Source: Copromyces sp. CBS 386.78 (lineage: Eukaryota > Ascomycota > Sordariomycetes > Sordariales > Sordariaceae). Taken from it: a stretch of 46,004 nucleotides of DNA. Each line of letters starts with the position of its first letter. The first letter of the stretch is position 1. Positions 31,301 through 41,449 of the stretch are shown one piece after another. The position numbers and the translations under genes are program-made. The stretch covers positions 1 through 46,004 of the forward strand of contig MU839286.1 in NCBI GenBank assembly GCA_030685235.1, read 5' to 3'. The notes under the pieces were generated by a model. That model did not search any database. It had not been told where the DNA came from and saw only the letters and a list, made by a program, of their open reading frames with translations.

Positions 31301-32247
31301 CGCTTTTATACGCCACTTTCCCTCACATTAGTTACTCAGACGCACCTTGGCGGCTCATGGGATTCCATCCTTCTCTGATAGTACCGGAGCTGGAAGCCAT
31401 CGCCTTTTTGTTTACTTCAGAAGTCAATCATCACATTCCACTTTTCAGTTACTGCCCCAGCCCCTGTCGATGGATCCCATAGACGTAGGGAGCCGGAACT
31501 TCGTGGAGCCTTCTCTTCTCCATCCCGCCCATTCTCTTGCCTCCAACCCCAGTCCTACTGTGCCCGGCTTTGCCTCATCTCTACCTCTATCGTTGGTAGA
31601 TTTTCCTTTCCGTTTTATCCAATCTTTCTTTATCCCATCCGTCTCGTCGCATGGGACAAAAAGGGTCCATGTGGCTTTCCCTTCTCGTCTGATATAGTTG
31701 TCACAGCTTTGTGTTCTTTACTTACTAAGCCCTTACCTTAATCCAATCTCCTATCCTTCTTTTTCCCTTCTTTTCCTTGTACTAACCCCGTCTGGAAAAG
31801 CAGTTCCGAGGTGTTGGATTCTTACAGTACGATCGTTGGAACTGTCCTGCATATCCTACGTGCGATTTACTCTTTTCAGTTGGCCAAGGCCTGCCTTGGT
31901 TCTTCCGTTTGCTTTGTGGATATAACCAGATTCTTGGCCTACGTTGAAGAGCTCACTCGGTCTTATACTTGGATTACTATTATCCTGAGTATCGCAGACA
32001 CACCTCGGATTTCTTTTTTGACTTTGCACTGCCTACCTCATCGCGCAATTGTTTACTTAAACATTTGCAGTTCCCTCCTTCATTCATGACATATTCACAT
32101 TCCGGTTACTATATTTCATTATCATCTACATATCTTATTGTCGTTGTATCTGAGGGCCTTGTGGGATCTCGAGAGTTGGATACCAGGTTGTCGACGTCGG
32201 TTTTAAAAGCAAAAGGATCAAGGGGAGAAAAAGCAAAACACCTAACC
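28364..32247. other. 3.9-kb non-RIP region without a supported gene
   Basis: Base composition is normal and CpA is frequent, so this is not heterochromatin. Open frames up to 175 codons (28547-29074) and 172 codons (30743-31261) exist, but they have no recognisable motif, are rich in Ser/Pro/His from pyrimidine-rich DNA, and overlap other frames of similar length. From about 31480 to 32200 the plus strand becomes strongly CT-rich and leads into the protease start, suggesting a long promoter plus 5' leader. No tRNA or 5S rRNA was recognised. Non-coding transcripts or a fast-evolving spliced gene cannot be excluded. Confidence 0.5.
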
Positions 32248-33779
32248 ATGAGGACAACGACGGTATTGGCCTTAACGGCATCCCTTCTATCAACGACGAA
32301 AGCCTTCACCATTCGACAAAAGGAAGATGCGGGTGCCCCAAAAGTGGTCAGTCTGCAGACGGAACGTCGTTTTGTCCCAGACCCCGTTGCCCGGAACAGG
32401 TTAAGAAGGAGAAAAGGAGAGGGTGAAACCACATTGGAAAACGCCGTAAGTTTTATCCTTCTAGCATTCTGCTAGAATACTTGGCTGATACCAAGGTTTA
32501 GATAGGTGGATACTATATCAATGTGACGATTGGTACGCCCGGAGGGATATTCTCACTACATCTCGACACAGGCTCTGCAGATACCTGGGTAAATGCTCCC
32601 AGCTCAAGTCTCTGTCAGGCGAAATCTAGACCGTGCGGTTATTCCGGCACCTACTCGGCCAATGATTCGTCTACTTATGAGTACATCAGCAACAACTTCG
32701 ACATTACGTATGTGGATGGCTCTGGCGCCAGAGGGGATTATGCCTCCGATACCTTCACAATCGGCGATAATATCATACTGGACCGGCTGCAATTTGGCAT
32801 CGGCTACTCTTCAACTAACGCCCAGGGACTAGTCGGTATAGGGTACGCCTTGAGCGAAGTGCAAACCCGCGCCGGGTTGCCAGCCTATAACAACCTCCCG
32901 GTGCAAATGGTCGCCGACGGCTTGATTAATTCCAACGCCTACTCGATCTGGCTCAACGACCTCGACGCCCCCTATGGTACCATTCTTTTCGGCGGCGTTG
33001 ACCCCGCCAAGTACGAAGGCGACCTGCTCACCCTGCCCGTTCAAACCCCCCAAAAGGGCGTGTACAGGAACCTCATGGTCACCATGACCGGCCTGTCATT
33101 GTCTCAGTCCCACTCCTCATCCAACGGCGACGGCGGTAACACTACCCAGGTCTCCGAAGACAACCTCGCCCTCGCCGTTCTCTTGGACACCGGCTCAACC
33201 CTCACCTATCTCCACCGCGATCTCGTCAGACCCCTCTACGACGCCATCGGCGTGACAATCATGCCAAATCCACAAGGCGAGCTAGACGGTTACGTTCCGT
33301 GCTCTTTCAGGTCCTCCTCGAAATCCGTCATCTTCTCCTTTACCTCGGAGCTGCAAATCACCGTGCCCATGGACGAGCTCGTCCTCAATCAGACCACCAA
33401 TGGCAAACTCCCGCGCATGCCGGATGGCGTCACAGACGCCTGCCTCTTTGGCATCCAGGAACGTAATGGCACGGGAAGCAACACTCTGGGCGACACGTTC
33501 CTGCGCAGCGCGTATGTGGTGTTTGATCTGGACAACAACGAGATTTCGATGGCGCAGACAAAGTTTAACGCCACGACGACGGAGGTGAGGGAGATCAAGA
33601 AGGGTAAAGGGGGGGTTCCGGGCGCGAAGGCGGTGGAGAATCCGGTGGAGGCTACAAGTGGGCTTTCTGATGATCAAGGGGGGATATATGAGAATGGGGT
33701 GGCGGGTGAGTTGAGGGTGGGAATGGGCATGGCTTGGGGGTTGTTGGTGGGTGTTGCGATGGTGTTTTTGGGGCTGTGA
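32248..33779 (+). CDS. Yapsin-like secreted, probably GPI-anchored, aspartic protease
   Basis: Exons 32248-32445 (66 codons) and 32502-33779 join in phase 0 over a 56-bp intron (GTAAGT...GTTTAG), giving 491 aa. Residues 1-18 (MRTTTVLALTASLLSTTK) form a signal peptide. A propeptide follows and contains RLRRRKGE (about 52-59), a likely Kex2-type processing area. The mature enzyme starts near 'GGYYINVTIGTPG'. The two catalytic motifs are intact: DTGS with Asp-88 ('LHLDTGSADTW') and DTGS with Asp-295 ('VLLDTGSTLTYL'). 'YVDGSGARGDYASDTFTIG' is the flap region. The C-terminus ends in a hydrophobic segment (GMAWGLLVGVAMVFLGL), as a GPI-attachment signal would. Fungal yapsins cut at basic residues at the cell surface and help wall integrity; this specificity is inferred from the layout. 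It lies at the edge of the gene island, next to RIP-mutated DNA. Confidence 0.88.
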
Positions 33780-33947
33780 GGGGACGATGAATTAGAAAAG
33801 AAAAACAAAAAGGAAGTAGAAAAAAGAAGAGCAAAGGATCGGAAAAGCGAACTGGGTGAAACGGTTTGGAAAGAACAAGTCTTTTGTCTGTTGCCACATA
33901 TCAACATGAGTGCATGGGAACCAGCGATTAATATAAAACAAAAGAAA

Positions 33948-33992
33948 CAAAACAAAACAAAACAAAACAAAACAAAACAAAACAAAACAAAA
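33948..33992. repeat. (CAAAA)9 microsatellite at the island border
   Basis: Nine perfect CAAAA units preceded by two degenerate ones. It stands about 100 bp before the change to RIP-mutated composition. CpA-rich simple sequence such as this would be destroyed by RIP, so it escaped mutation. Confidence 0.95.
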
Positions 33993-34358
33993 GGGTATAA
34001 ATATCGGCAAAACGGGTCGGCTCGGTTTTGCCAAAACACCCAAAATTTTCAATCCACGGCTCTAAACATTAAAAGGGGTAAGATTTAGCCGTTTAAACCG
34101 GCTCATCGCATAACAAGGACCTAGTATTGAAGCTATTCAAACGAACTATAAAATCTCTACTCCCGACGGCCCGTTAATAACGTTTATAATAGTTATTAGG
34201 GTATTTCGTAATATTATAAGGGGTTTGTCGTACTAGCCTCTCTACTAATCAACTCGTATAAGACTCGCTAATAATCACCCCCATAGTATTATTATAAAGG
34301 CTACCTTATAAACTATTTACCCCCTCTATCTTTCTATACTCTATAAAAATATTACCAT

Positions 34359-34384
34359 CTTTCTTTCTTTCTTTCTTTCTTTTT
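34359..34384. repeat. (CTTT)6 microsatellite
   Basis: Six CTTT units inside the AT-rich zone that follows the gene island. Confidence 0.9.
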
Positions 34385-34708
34385 CTATAGTAGAACCCTC
34401 CTCCCTTACTAGTAATATTGGCGAAAGTAATAACCTACTAATCGTCGATAGTAATAATACTTTACTTCCTAATTCCTCCTTTATTAATGCGTTTAGCGCT
34501 CTTAAAAGCCCTACTAATATAGTCTTTAACCGTATTAAAAAAATAATTCGTATCCCGGTAAATAAAGTATATAATACCTAGTAGTATTTACTACTATTAT
34601 AATATATTAATATTAATTCGTAACTTCTAATTACTACTTTAAATTAGTAAATTTCTTCGAATTAAATATAAGGGACGTTAATATACTATCGAATATTAAT
34701 TCGAACGC

Positions 34709-35069
34709 TGTTATGGTAAGATGGTGCCAACTATCTACACCTATCTGGCTGAGCCCGACAGGGTCGAGATCGACCGTGTCGGGTTCGGCTTCAAGACCTG
34801 TACTGAGGTCGATACAGTCGGACTCGATACTAAGTAGTATCGAGTTTAGCAGTGTCGAGTTCAGACAGTTACAACCTAGAACTCAAGTTAATGAGTAGTG
34901 TTACTGAGCAAGTACTTTGGTTGTATGTAGATTTATTGATGTCCTCCTCTCTTCGAGAGAGGGGAGACAGATGATTATTAACTACCTAGTGCTGTGTTAG
35001 GCACTGTTATGCCGGACGGTGTCCGGCGTGACAGTGCCAGGTATGCACTAGCCTATAGTTCGCGTAACA
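34709..35069 (+). mobile_element. Solo LTR (probably Ty1/copia type) with 5-bp target duplication
   Basis: The 361-bp segment starts TGTTATGG and ends CGTAACA, so it has the TGTTA...TAACA termini usual for LTRs. It is flanked by identical AACGC copies (34704-34708 and 35070-35074), the 5-bp duplication of an integrase insertion. It has normal composition with many CpA, while the DNA on both sides is RIP-mutated. Inside are four strong hairpins: 34751-34786, 34822-34845, about 34943-34965, and a long one at 35000-35038 (GGCACTGT/ACAGTGCC outer arms, GCCGGAC/GTCCGGC inner arms). No internal retrotransposon sequence is attached, so it is a recombination remnant. The orientation is not provable from the LTR alone; the copia assignment is a guess from the termini. 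Confidence 0.88.
35000..35038. repeat. Long perfect hairpin in the solo LTR
   Basis: GGCACTGT pairs with ACAGTGCC, and GCCGGAC pairs with GTCCGGC around a 3-base loop, separated only by small TAT/GTG bulges. In an LTR transcript this could be a terminator or packaging-like structure; its role is unknown. Confidence 0.85.
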
Positions 35070-35074
35070 AACGC

Positions 35075-35330
35075 CGTAAACGCCGTACCTCTTCTATTAG
35101 CAAGTATAATATCTAATTCGCTAAGTAGAAGGTTAATAAGGGTAGTAATTATAAGACTATTAATCAAATTTAATATTATAATAATTGTAATATTATATAT
35201 ACTAGCTACTCTATTAGCAGCGCTATCGATTACCTTAAAAATACCTATCAAATTGACAATAAGGTAGAAGGTTTGCCCGCTAAGCGTTAGAAGATAATTT
35301 CTTAAACTATATTAGAATAAATTGTAGTAA
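35075..35330. other. RIP-mutated DNA after the solo LTR
   Basis: AT-rich and stop-filled. It begins with GTAAACGCCG and continues without a recognisable protein. It may be the upstream part of the hAT relic. Confidence 0.4.
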
Positions 35331-36760
35331 TTTATAGGTTTAATTATATTTTTATAACGAAGCCGCTCGCCGATACTTTTAAAAATCTATTATATTCGTA
35401 AATTATAAATTATAACATCCCTTTTATTACTATTTTTAACCCGGTCTTTTATTAATTATTATCCTTTTTTAACTTCGAAATAATAATTAAATTATTACTA
35501 AAAGCCGGCGCGACGATTAAAACCTAAGTCGACCGTATATATTTATTAAAATTTATATCGATTAAAAGTAAGTTAACGGCTATTTTATTTAAAAAATATA
35601 TTTCCTTTAACCTTTAAACTTCTAATAATAGTTTTACTTGTTTAGGAATTTATATTTATTATATTAATAAAAATCGGATTTTATATAATCATTTATTTAG
35701 GTCATATTGTATAAAAGGGGGGTACAACGGTATAAATATCGTATTAATATTATACAATATATTCCATTAATAAGGATTAGCTAAAATAAAGTATAGTTAA
35801 ATCTAGACCTAAAATTAAATTAGTTATTTTTAGTGCGATAATATAGATTTTAACAATATTTATATATTTTACTTCGTAAATAAATTATATTTTAACAACG
35901 ATTTCCTAATTAATATAGTTAAATTCGAAGAATTGAAAGAGCGATTACAATTATATTATTTTAATTATATCCTTAATCTCGTTGTAAAAGTATTTTTAGA
36001 AGGCGATTTTTATAATTTTATACGATTAATAGAAATTAATATTCATTAAATTTAATAAGAGGAAGAGGGGTTATTAAAGGAATAGAGGAAACGGAATTTT
36101 ATTAGTAAATTTTGAAATATAGTAACCTTCGTACGTTGTTCTCCCTAACGATAGGAAAAATTTTCTAATTTAGTAAAGGGGAGGGTAACCAAATTAAATT
36201 GGAGCGAATATAAGGATATTTTTTTCGATTCGTCTATTAAATTTATTATTTTCGCTAAGGATAATAATATTCGATAGAATTCTATCACTTTTATAATTTA
36301 ACGCGCGTTCGATTTTAGGGATATAGTCGACTACTTCTATAATTAGAGCCGTCGCTAGAGCGATCCTAATAAGAAAATCCCCGTTAAAAATATTTTAACG
36401 AAAGAAGACTAGGATATATTCATTATTATCCTTTATTTCTTTAAGCCTTTTAAAAAGATTATTAAAATCTTCGAATAATATAAACCGTATTTCCCTATAG
36501 TATTCGCTACCCTATATTAAATGTTAATGGACTTTAAATAATAACGAAATTTCTATAATACTAAGATTATAGCCGGGGAAGAAATTAACAACGATAACGA
36601 AAATATATTTAATAAAGGTAGAAAAAAGAGTAAGGAAGATATTTTCAACTTTCCCTACTACGTGGTTACTTCTAATAGTAATTAAAGTTAAAATTAGTTA
36701 CGATTATATTGCACTAGAAATTTATTACGTTATTTAAATAGATTCGACGTAAATTTGTTT
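35330..36760 (+). pseudogene. RIP-inactivated hAT-family transposase relic
   Basis: Read through stops on the plus strand, the sequence keeps the hAT order of motifs. At about 35955-36010 is 'FNYILNLVVKVFLEGD' (family: 'C.GHILNLVVKAFLFG'). At 36266-36283 is 'NIR*NS' (family 'TRWNS', with Trp TGG turned to TAG at 36275-36277). Next come 'RAFDFRDIVDYF' and 'LTKED*D' (family 'LT.EDW', again TGG to TAG at 36410-36412). Then 'KPFKKIIKIFE' and 'YFPIVFATLY' match the C-terminal helical part. Tryptophan-to-stop by G-to-A is what RIP does on the coding strand. The ends of the element could not be fixed. Its presence matters because two short elements with hAT-like 8-bp target duplications lie 0.7-2 kb downstream. 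Confidence 0.75.
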
Positions 36761-37439
36761 AATATTTTTCGATTTAATTTATTATAACGTAATTCCTATT
36801 AATTAATTATCCTATCCCTTTTCACTAGTAAGTAAATACTTATTAATTTATTTCATACTATTTAATTTCATTAATTTTATCCTACTAGTAATTATTATAA
36901 AAGTGTTACGCGATGAGAGTCTTCACAAGTGATACTACAAATGATAATAATAATAAAAGGTAAAGAGTGCGACTGGTTATTGAATAGAGTAATAGTACGT
37001 AATAATAGGCGATAGTATTATTAAAGGAAGCGTAAGGCAATACTAACGAAAGCCTAAACCTAAGACTTTATATACGATTTTATAGAATATAAATAAAGTA
37101 AACATTAAATTAATATAATATAAATTAATAATTTAATTAATTTTAACGGAAATTAATTAGGGAATACTCCTATATAGTATAGACCGCTTAAATAAGCGTA
37201 TATTAAAATAGAGCGGGTTATCCGGATATTTACCTAGAATTCCCCTAATATTTCCCCTTCTACGAAAGAAATAAATGTTTACTATTTATAAAACTATACT
37301 AAATACAATTTATTACGAATATCTATTAAATTATCGCCGTAACCGATTATTTTAATACTACTATATACTATACTTAATATTAAACCTCCTAATAAAAGAT
37401 TCTAATACCGAATAATCTAATATATAATATTAAATAACT
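36760..37439. other. Unclassified AT-rich DNA with a small less-mutated patch
   Basis: Mostly RIP-mutated. A patch at about 36900-36990 keeps CpA and mixed composition (GTTACGCGATGAGAGTC, CTTCACAAGTG) and might be a transposon end, possibly of the hAT relic. No gene was seen. Confidence 0.4.
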
Positions 37440-37447
37440 ATTAATAT

Positions 37448-37860
37448 GAGAAAGTCTTTTCGGACCGTAGCAAATGTCTTTTCGCACCGTAATTAAAAAA
37501 GGCTTTTAGAGGTAACTCAGCCAAATTAAGGCCGTAGCATATAAAAAGTATATCGGAATTTTTCTTTATTTTTCTTGTAGAATATGATGTGTTGGGCGTA
37601 CTTAGGCGCCCTCTATAGCCCTTAGTATACAATAAAAGAAGAAAAAACTATTTATTTGCTTTAAATTTAGAATATTTCTATTGAGTCTTTCCTTTAGATA
37701 AATATATTTATAGCAATCACACTATAAAATAGAGTAGAAAATTACAAAAATTCTGATATCATTTTTATACTGACAACTTCCTATTTGGCAAAGTTATACT
37801 TGGTGGTATTTTTGATAACAGTGCGAAAAGACATTTGCTACGGTCCGAAAAGACATTCTC
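37448..37860. mobile_element. 413-bp non-autonomous inverted-repeat transposon (hAT-like MITE), copy A
   Basis: The terminal inverted repeats are about 43 bp (37448-37490 and 37818-37860) with a few mismatches. The tips are GAGAAAGTC and, read inward, GAGAATGTC. The flanks are perfect 8-bp duplications ATTAATAT (37440-37447 and 37861-37868). Inside each repeat the core TCG(G/C)ACCGT occurs twice, 22 bp apart: TCGGACCGT at 37460 and TCGCACCGT at 37482 in the left end. The interior is AT-rich but keeps CpA in places and has no transposase. An 8-bp duplication fits hAT (also P, Merlin or Zisupton). It sits in RIP-mutated DNA yet its ends are undamaged, so it inserted later or is too short to trigger RIP. 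Confidence 0.88.
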
Positions 37861-37868
37861 ATTAATAT

Positions 37869-38163
37869 AGTAATAAATTTAACGGTTATTCGAATAAATT
37901 CCCGACTTATTATTATCTTTATTAATATTTTCGGAATACTGAAATTAGTAAAAAATATTATAGCGGGAACGTTTACAGCCGTTAGAAGGAGAGTCTTCTT
38001 AATTATATTAATCTTCTTATTAATACTAATTATTACGGATAATTAGGCGACGGGGAGAGTATATAGAGGGTAAAGTATTATATTTATTAGAATAGGCGGA
38101 TTGTAAATTGAACTTATTGATACTAAGGATATTATAGCCGAAGTTAGTACTAGAACGAGCGTT
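37869..38163. other. RIP-mutated spacer between the two short elements
   Basis: 295 bp of AT-rich, stop-filled DNA with CpA nearly absent. No gene or protein relic was recognised. Confidence 0.55.
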
Positions 38164-38344
38164 ATAATTAAGAGCGACTCTACTCGCACCGTCAGAAAAC
38201 TCTACTCGGACCGTGATCCACTTTTTCCTCCCATATATATCCCTAACCCTGCCGCCCCGTCCCCATCAATACCAATCCTCCTCGTACCGCAACCGCCAAG
38301 CTCCCAGATTTCAACCTATTACACATTCTGACCCCTGCACAATA

Positions 38345-38596
38345 CACGTATCGCTAACAGCCGTGATAGTCGCTGACAGCCGTGACAATTGCTGACAGCC
38401 AATCGCTAACAGCCGTGACAGTCACTGACAGCCGTGACAATCGCTGACAGCCGTGACAGCCGTGACAGCTGTGATAGCCGTAACAGTCGCTGACAGCCGT
38501 GACAATCGCTAACAGCCGTGGCAGCTTTGACAGCTGTAACAGCCGTGACAGCCGTGACAGCTGTAACAGCCGTGACAGCTGTGACAGCCGTGACAG
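38345..38596. repeat. Degenerate 10-bp tandem array (ACAGCCGTGA unit)
   Basis: About two dozen imperfect units of the type ACAGCCGTGA / ACAGTCGCTG / ACAGCTGTGA run head to tail inside copy B. Variants differ mainly by C/T and G/A. Such subterminal arrays are common in hAT elements, where they bind transposase; that role here is inference. Confidence 0.85.
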
Positions 38597-38632
38597 TCGC
38601 TCAATTGATCGCTCAATTGATCGCTCAATTGA
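38597..38632. repeat. 12-bp unit TCGCTCAATTGA, three perfect copies
   Basis: Copies start at 38597, 38609 and 38621. Each contains the palindrome TCAATTGA. The array ends in GCGACGAGCGA. Confidence 0.95.
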
Positions 38633-38661
38633 GCGACGAGCGATGTGCGACCGTGCCGCTA

Positions 38662-38697
38662 AGTGCCCTGTAAAGTGCCCTGTAAAATGCCTTGTAA
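38662..38697. repeat. 12-bp unit AGTGCCCTGTAA, three copies
   Basis: Copies start at 38662, 38674 and 38686, the last with two substitutions. It is a second array of the same unit length but unrelated sequence within copy B. Confidence 0.93.
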
Positions 38698-38909
38698 AGT
38701 GCGATATGGGGGTGCACATCTGGGCTGGGCACTGCGGTCTGATGTTACGCATGAAAGAATGGTAATGCCCAGATTTCTGAGCGAAATTTTCGAAAGAATA
38801 CATGTGACATCTGTAGCCGCGCGAGGGTTAGGGATATGTGTGAGGAAAAAAGTGGATCACGGTCCGAGTAGAGTTTTCTGACGGTGCGAGTAGAGTCGCT
38901 CATAATTAA

Positions 38910-41440
38910 TAATAATTCCCGGAATTATATTAATTTATTAAATATACTTAGCCGCTAACGGGGTAGGAATACGGCGTAAAGTTTTAATAATTTTACGTAA
39001 GGTAATAATTTCGTCTTTTAAATTATTTATTTCCTTATTCTAATATTAATTTAATTAAATTAATAATTATAATTATTAATTAAATACCTCTTATACTATA
39101 TTAGGAATAATATTTATATTAATTATTTTAATAATATAAACCTCCTTTACAATTTGTTTAATAATAGTTAATAATTCCGATTAAGCTAGTATATTAAGAA
39201 TGACCTAAATGCGGTATAAGAAGTTTATACGGGCTAATATATTATTAATTTATTTAGGAAGACCGGTCGTATAATTATAATATTATAACGCTAAAAATAT
39301 AGCCTTTATTAGGATTTTTTTAATAAAAGAAGGATTCCCGTCGTTAAATTTATTAAATATAGTATTAAAGGCATTTTTAATACGACGAGCCAAATTGCTC
39401 TAAGAAAAAGAATCCTTTTTTATAAATTTCTTAAAATATTCTTTAGTAATCTTTCTAATTTCGTTATAGAAGTTGTCGTTTATAGTAACGTCCCATATAC
39501 GGTAATTTTTATAATATATATCTTTAATCGCCTTTATAATATTTAGGTAAAATTTATTTTAAACGACTAATTTATTAAATTGTATATTACTAATAGCGCG
39601 AATTTAAACGATTCGTATAGTTATTTATTAATTCTTCTAGGCTGGCGTCTATTTATTTTTAGCGGGGGTTATAATAATTTGAATAATAAGGGCGGAATTT
39701 TGAACGGTAGGAATAAAACGGGGGCGTATTTAATTAAAAGCCTAATTAACTATAAAATTAATCTTTTATTATTTTTAGTTGTTAGCGAAATTATAAGCGT
39801 TAAATGTAATAATGCGGCTAATAGGGTTAGTTAATTTAATAGTAATAAAACCTATTTTTAATTAATTATTAGTATATTATAAGGCGAAAGTAACCTCTAT
39901 TAATTAATTACAATTATAAATATATATACTGTTAGAAAAAAGTATAATCGGGATAAGGGAGAAAAAGGTATCCTTTTTAATGTATTCGGTCGTTTAAATA
40001 CGTATATTATATATAAGGGGATTATAGTCCTAAGGCACCTAATCCTACTAATTTCCGAAGCTACTACCCTCAATTAATTTATTTATAATTAGGGCCGATA
40101 AAATCGCTATAATTAAATAATTAATATTATTACCTATTATTTATAAAATAATTTAATCGAAGTTATTTATATATTCGTACGGTCGATCGTATTATAAAGA
40201 ACCGAAGTTAAAATATTATTATAGTAAATAAATAAATAATTTACTATTATAAGTAGGATGTAACGGCGATCGAATTATATAATTTTAATATTATATATTA
40301 TTATACTATTAAGGGCGAAGAATTTAGTATTAAGAAAACGATCGCTAGGGTTATACGGGCCGGTAGCCTTACTTAAATTAGTAATAAAATTGACGATATA
40401 TTATATATAAATATATTTGAAAAAGGCGTTTAATTTATTATTAGTTATATTAGCGATTAAATTTGCGATAAAGTTGGATAATATGATATAAAGCGAATTA
40501 TAGCCCAAATTAATAATTTTAACAGCGTTATTTATAATTGTATAGCTATTTAAATATTTAGCTATATTAGTTAGCGTAGGGAAGTATTAATCGATTTCTA
40601 AACCGAGCGGGGAGAAGAGGCGATTTTAATTATATTAGTATAATAACCCGTTAGAATTATTATAATAGTTAATCTAATTAATAAACTTCGTTAAATTAGG
40701 ATTGTTAGGGACGTTAATATTTATTATAATTATATCGGATTATTATATTTTAGGCTAGGGTTAGTTAACTTTAATAGAGTAAGAGGGCAAGGATAGGGCA
40801 AATTATAATAGTATTATTAATAGAGTAGAAAAGTTTTTAAAAGAGAGGAAATAAATTTATATTATACTAAAGATTATATATGTGCTAAGATTTCTAAATT
40901 CTATTTCTAATTATAATTTACTTGCTTACTAGGGATTATTTACCCTAAATCTTATTACTTACTTCGATTAAGTATATAATATTATATTAGACCGCTATTT
41001 GAAAGGGATAGAACGAAAATAATAGTACTTAATTTAACCGCTTTACTAACGTAATAGTATAATTAATTGAATAAATATTTAAAAAATTTAATAAGTTAAT
41101 TATAAAAATTAGAAAGGAAAATAAAAGAAATAGACGGAAAATTAGAATAATAAAAGAAAATACTTTAAACTTTTTGTAATTTTCTAATTCTCCCCTTTTC
41201 AAACGAAAAGTCTAACGTTATTAACGCTTCGACGGGCAACTAATATATTAAACGACCTTTTTACAAATACTTTTAAATAGTAATTCTAACGGGTATTCGT
41301 ATTTAAATTCTTTTACCTTCTCCTTTAAATTCCTTATAAATTCCGTACGTAATTCTTAAATATTATCCTTATTTTAAAAGCCGGTCTATTTAATTAAATA
41401 TTTTATATTTAACGGACTTTAATTCTTTATTATTAAATTC
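38910..41440. other. RIP-mutated repeat DNA, unclassified
   Basis: Dense AT-rich sequence, closed in all frames, with CpA almost absent. Part of it may be the 3' end and LTR of the gypsy element whose polyprotein ends near 41450 on the minus strand, but no LTR boundary could be recognised. A minus-strand stretch near 39300-39540 reads as a fairly continuous Lys/Ile/Phe-rich peptide without a recognised domain. Confidence 0.5.
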
Positions 41441-41449
41441 TTAATTTTT

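Larger units (their letters stand above)
33780..34703. other. Island edge: protease 3' flank passing into RIP-mutated DNA
   Basis: The first ~300 bp have normal composition, although A-rich. From about 34090 the sequence becomes AT-rich and CpA-poor, marking the right border of the gene island. It carries two microsatellites (separate entries). No gene was seen, and no protein relic was recognised between 34090 and the solo LTR. Confidence 0.6.
38172..38901. mobile_element. 730-bp non-autonomous inverted-repeat transposon (hAT-like MITE), copy B
   Basis: The inverted repeats are perfect for about 54 bp and recognisable to about 78 bp (38172-38250 and 38823-38901). Tips are GAGCGACTC. The flanks are perfect 8-bp duplications ATAATTAA (38164-38171 and 38902-38909). 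The core occurs twice, 22 bp apart: TCGCACCGT at 38184 and TCGGACCGT at 38206, both starting the same 12 or 34 bp from the tip as in copy A but in swapped order. The interior has normal composition, a degenerate 10-bp array and two 12-bp arrays (separate entries), and no convincing coding region. The open frames crossing it are repeat translations. Its good condition against the ruined flanks argues for a recent insertion. Confidence 0.9.

Noticed and set aside
38345..38596. CRISPR-like regular repeats
   Set aside because: Units are short, contiguous and degenerate with no unique spacers, and the genome is fungal.
38354..38803. Repetitive coding frames on both strands at 38.4-38.8 kb (Ser/Arg/Asp repeats)
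   Set aside because: They are translations of the 10- and 12-bp tandem arrays inside the inverted-repeat transposon, not a protein gene.
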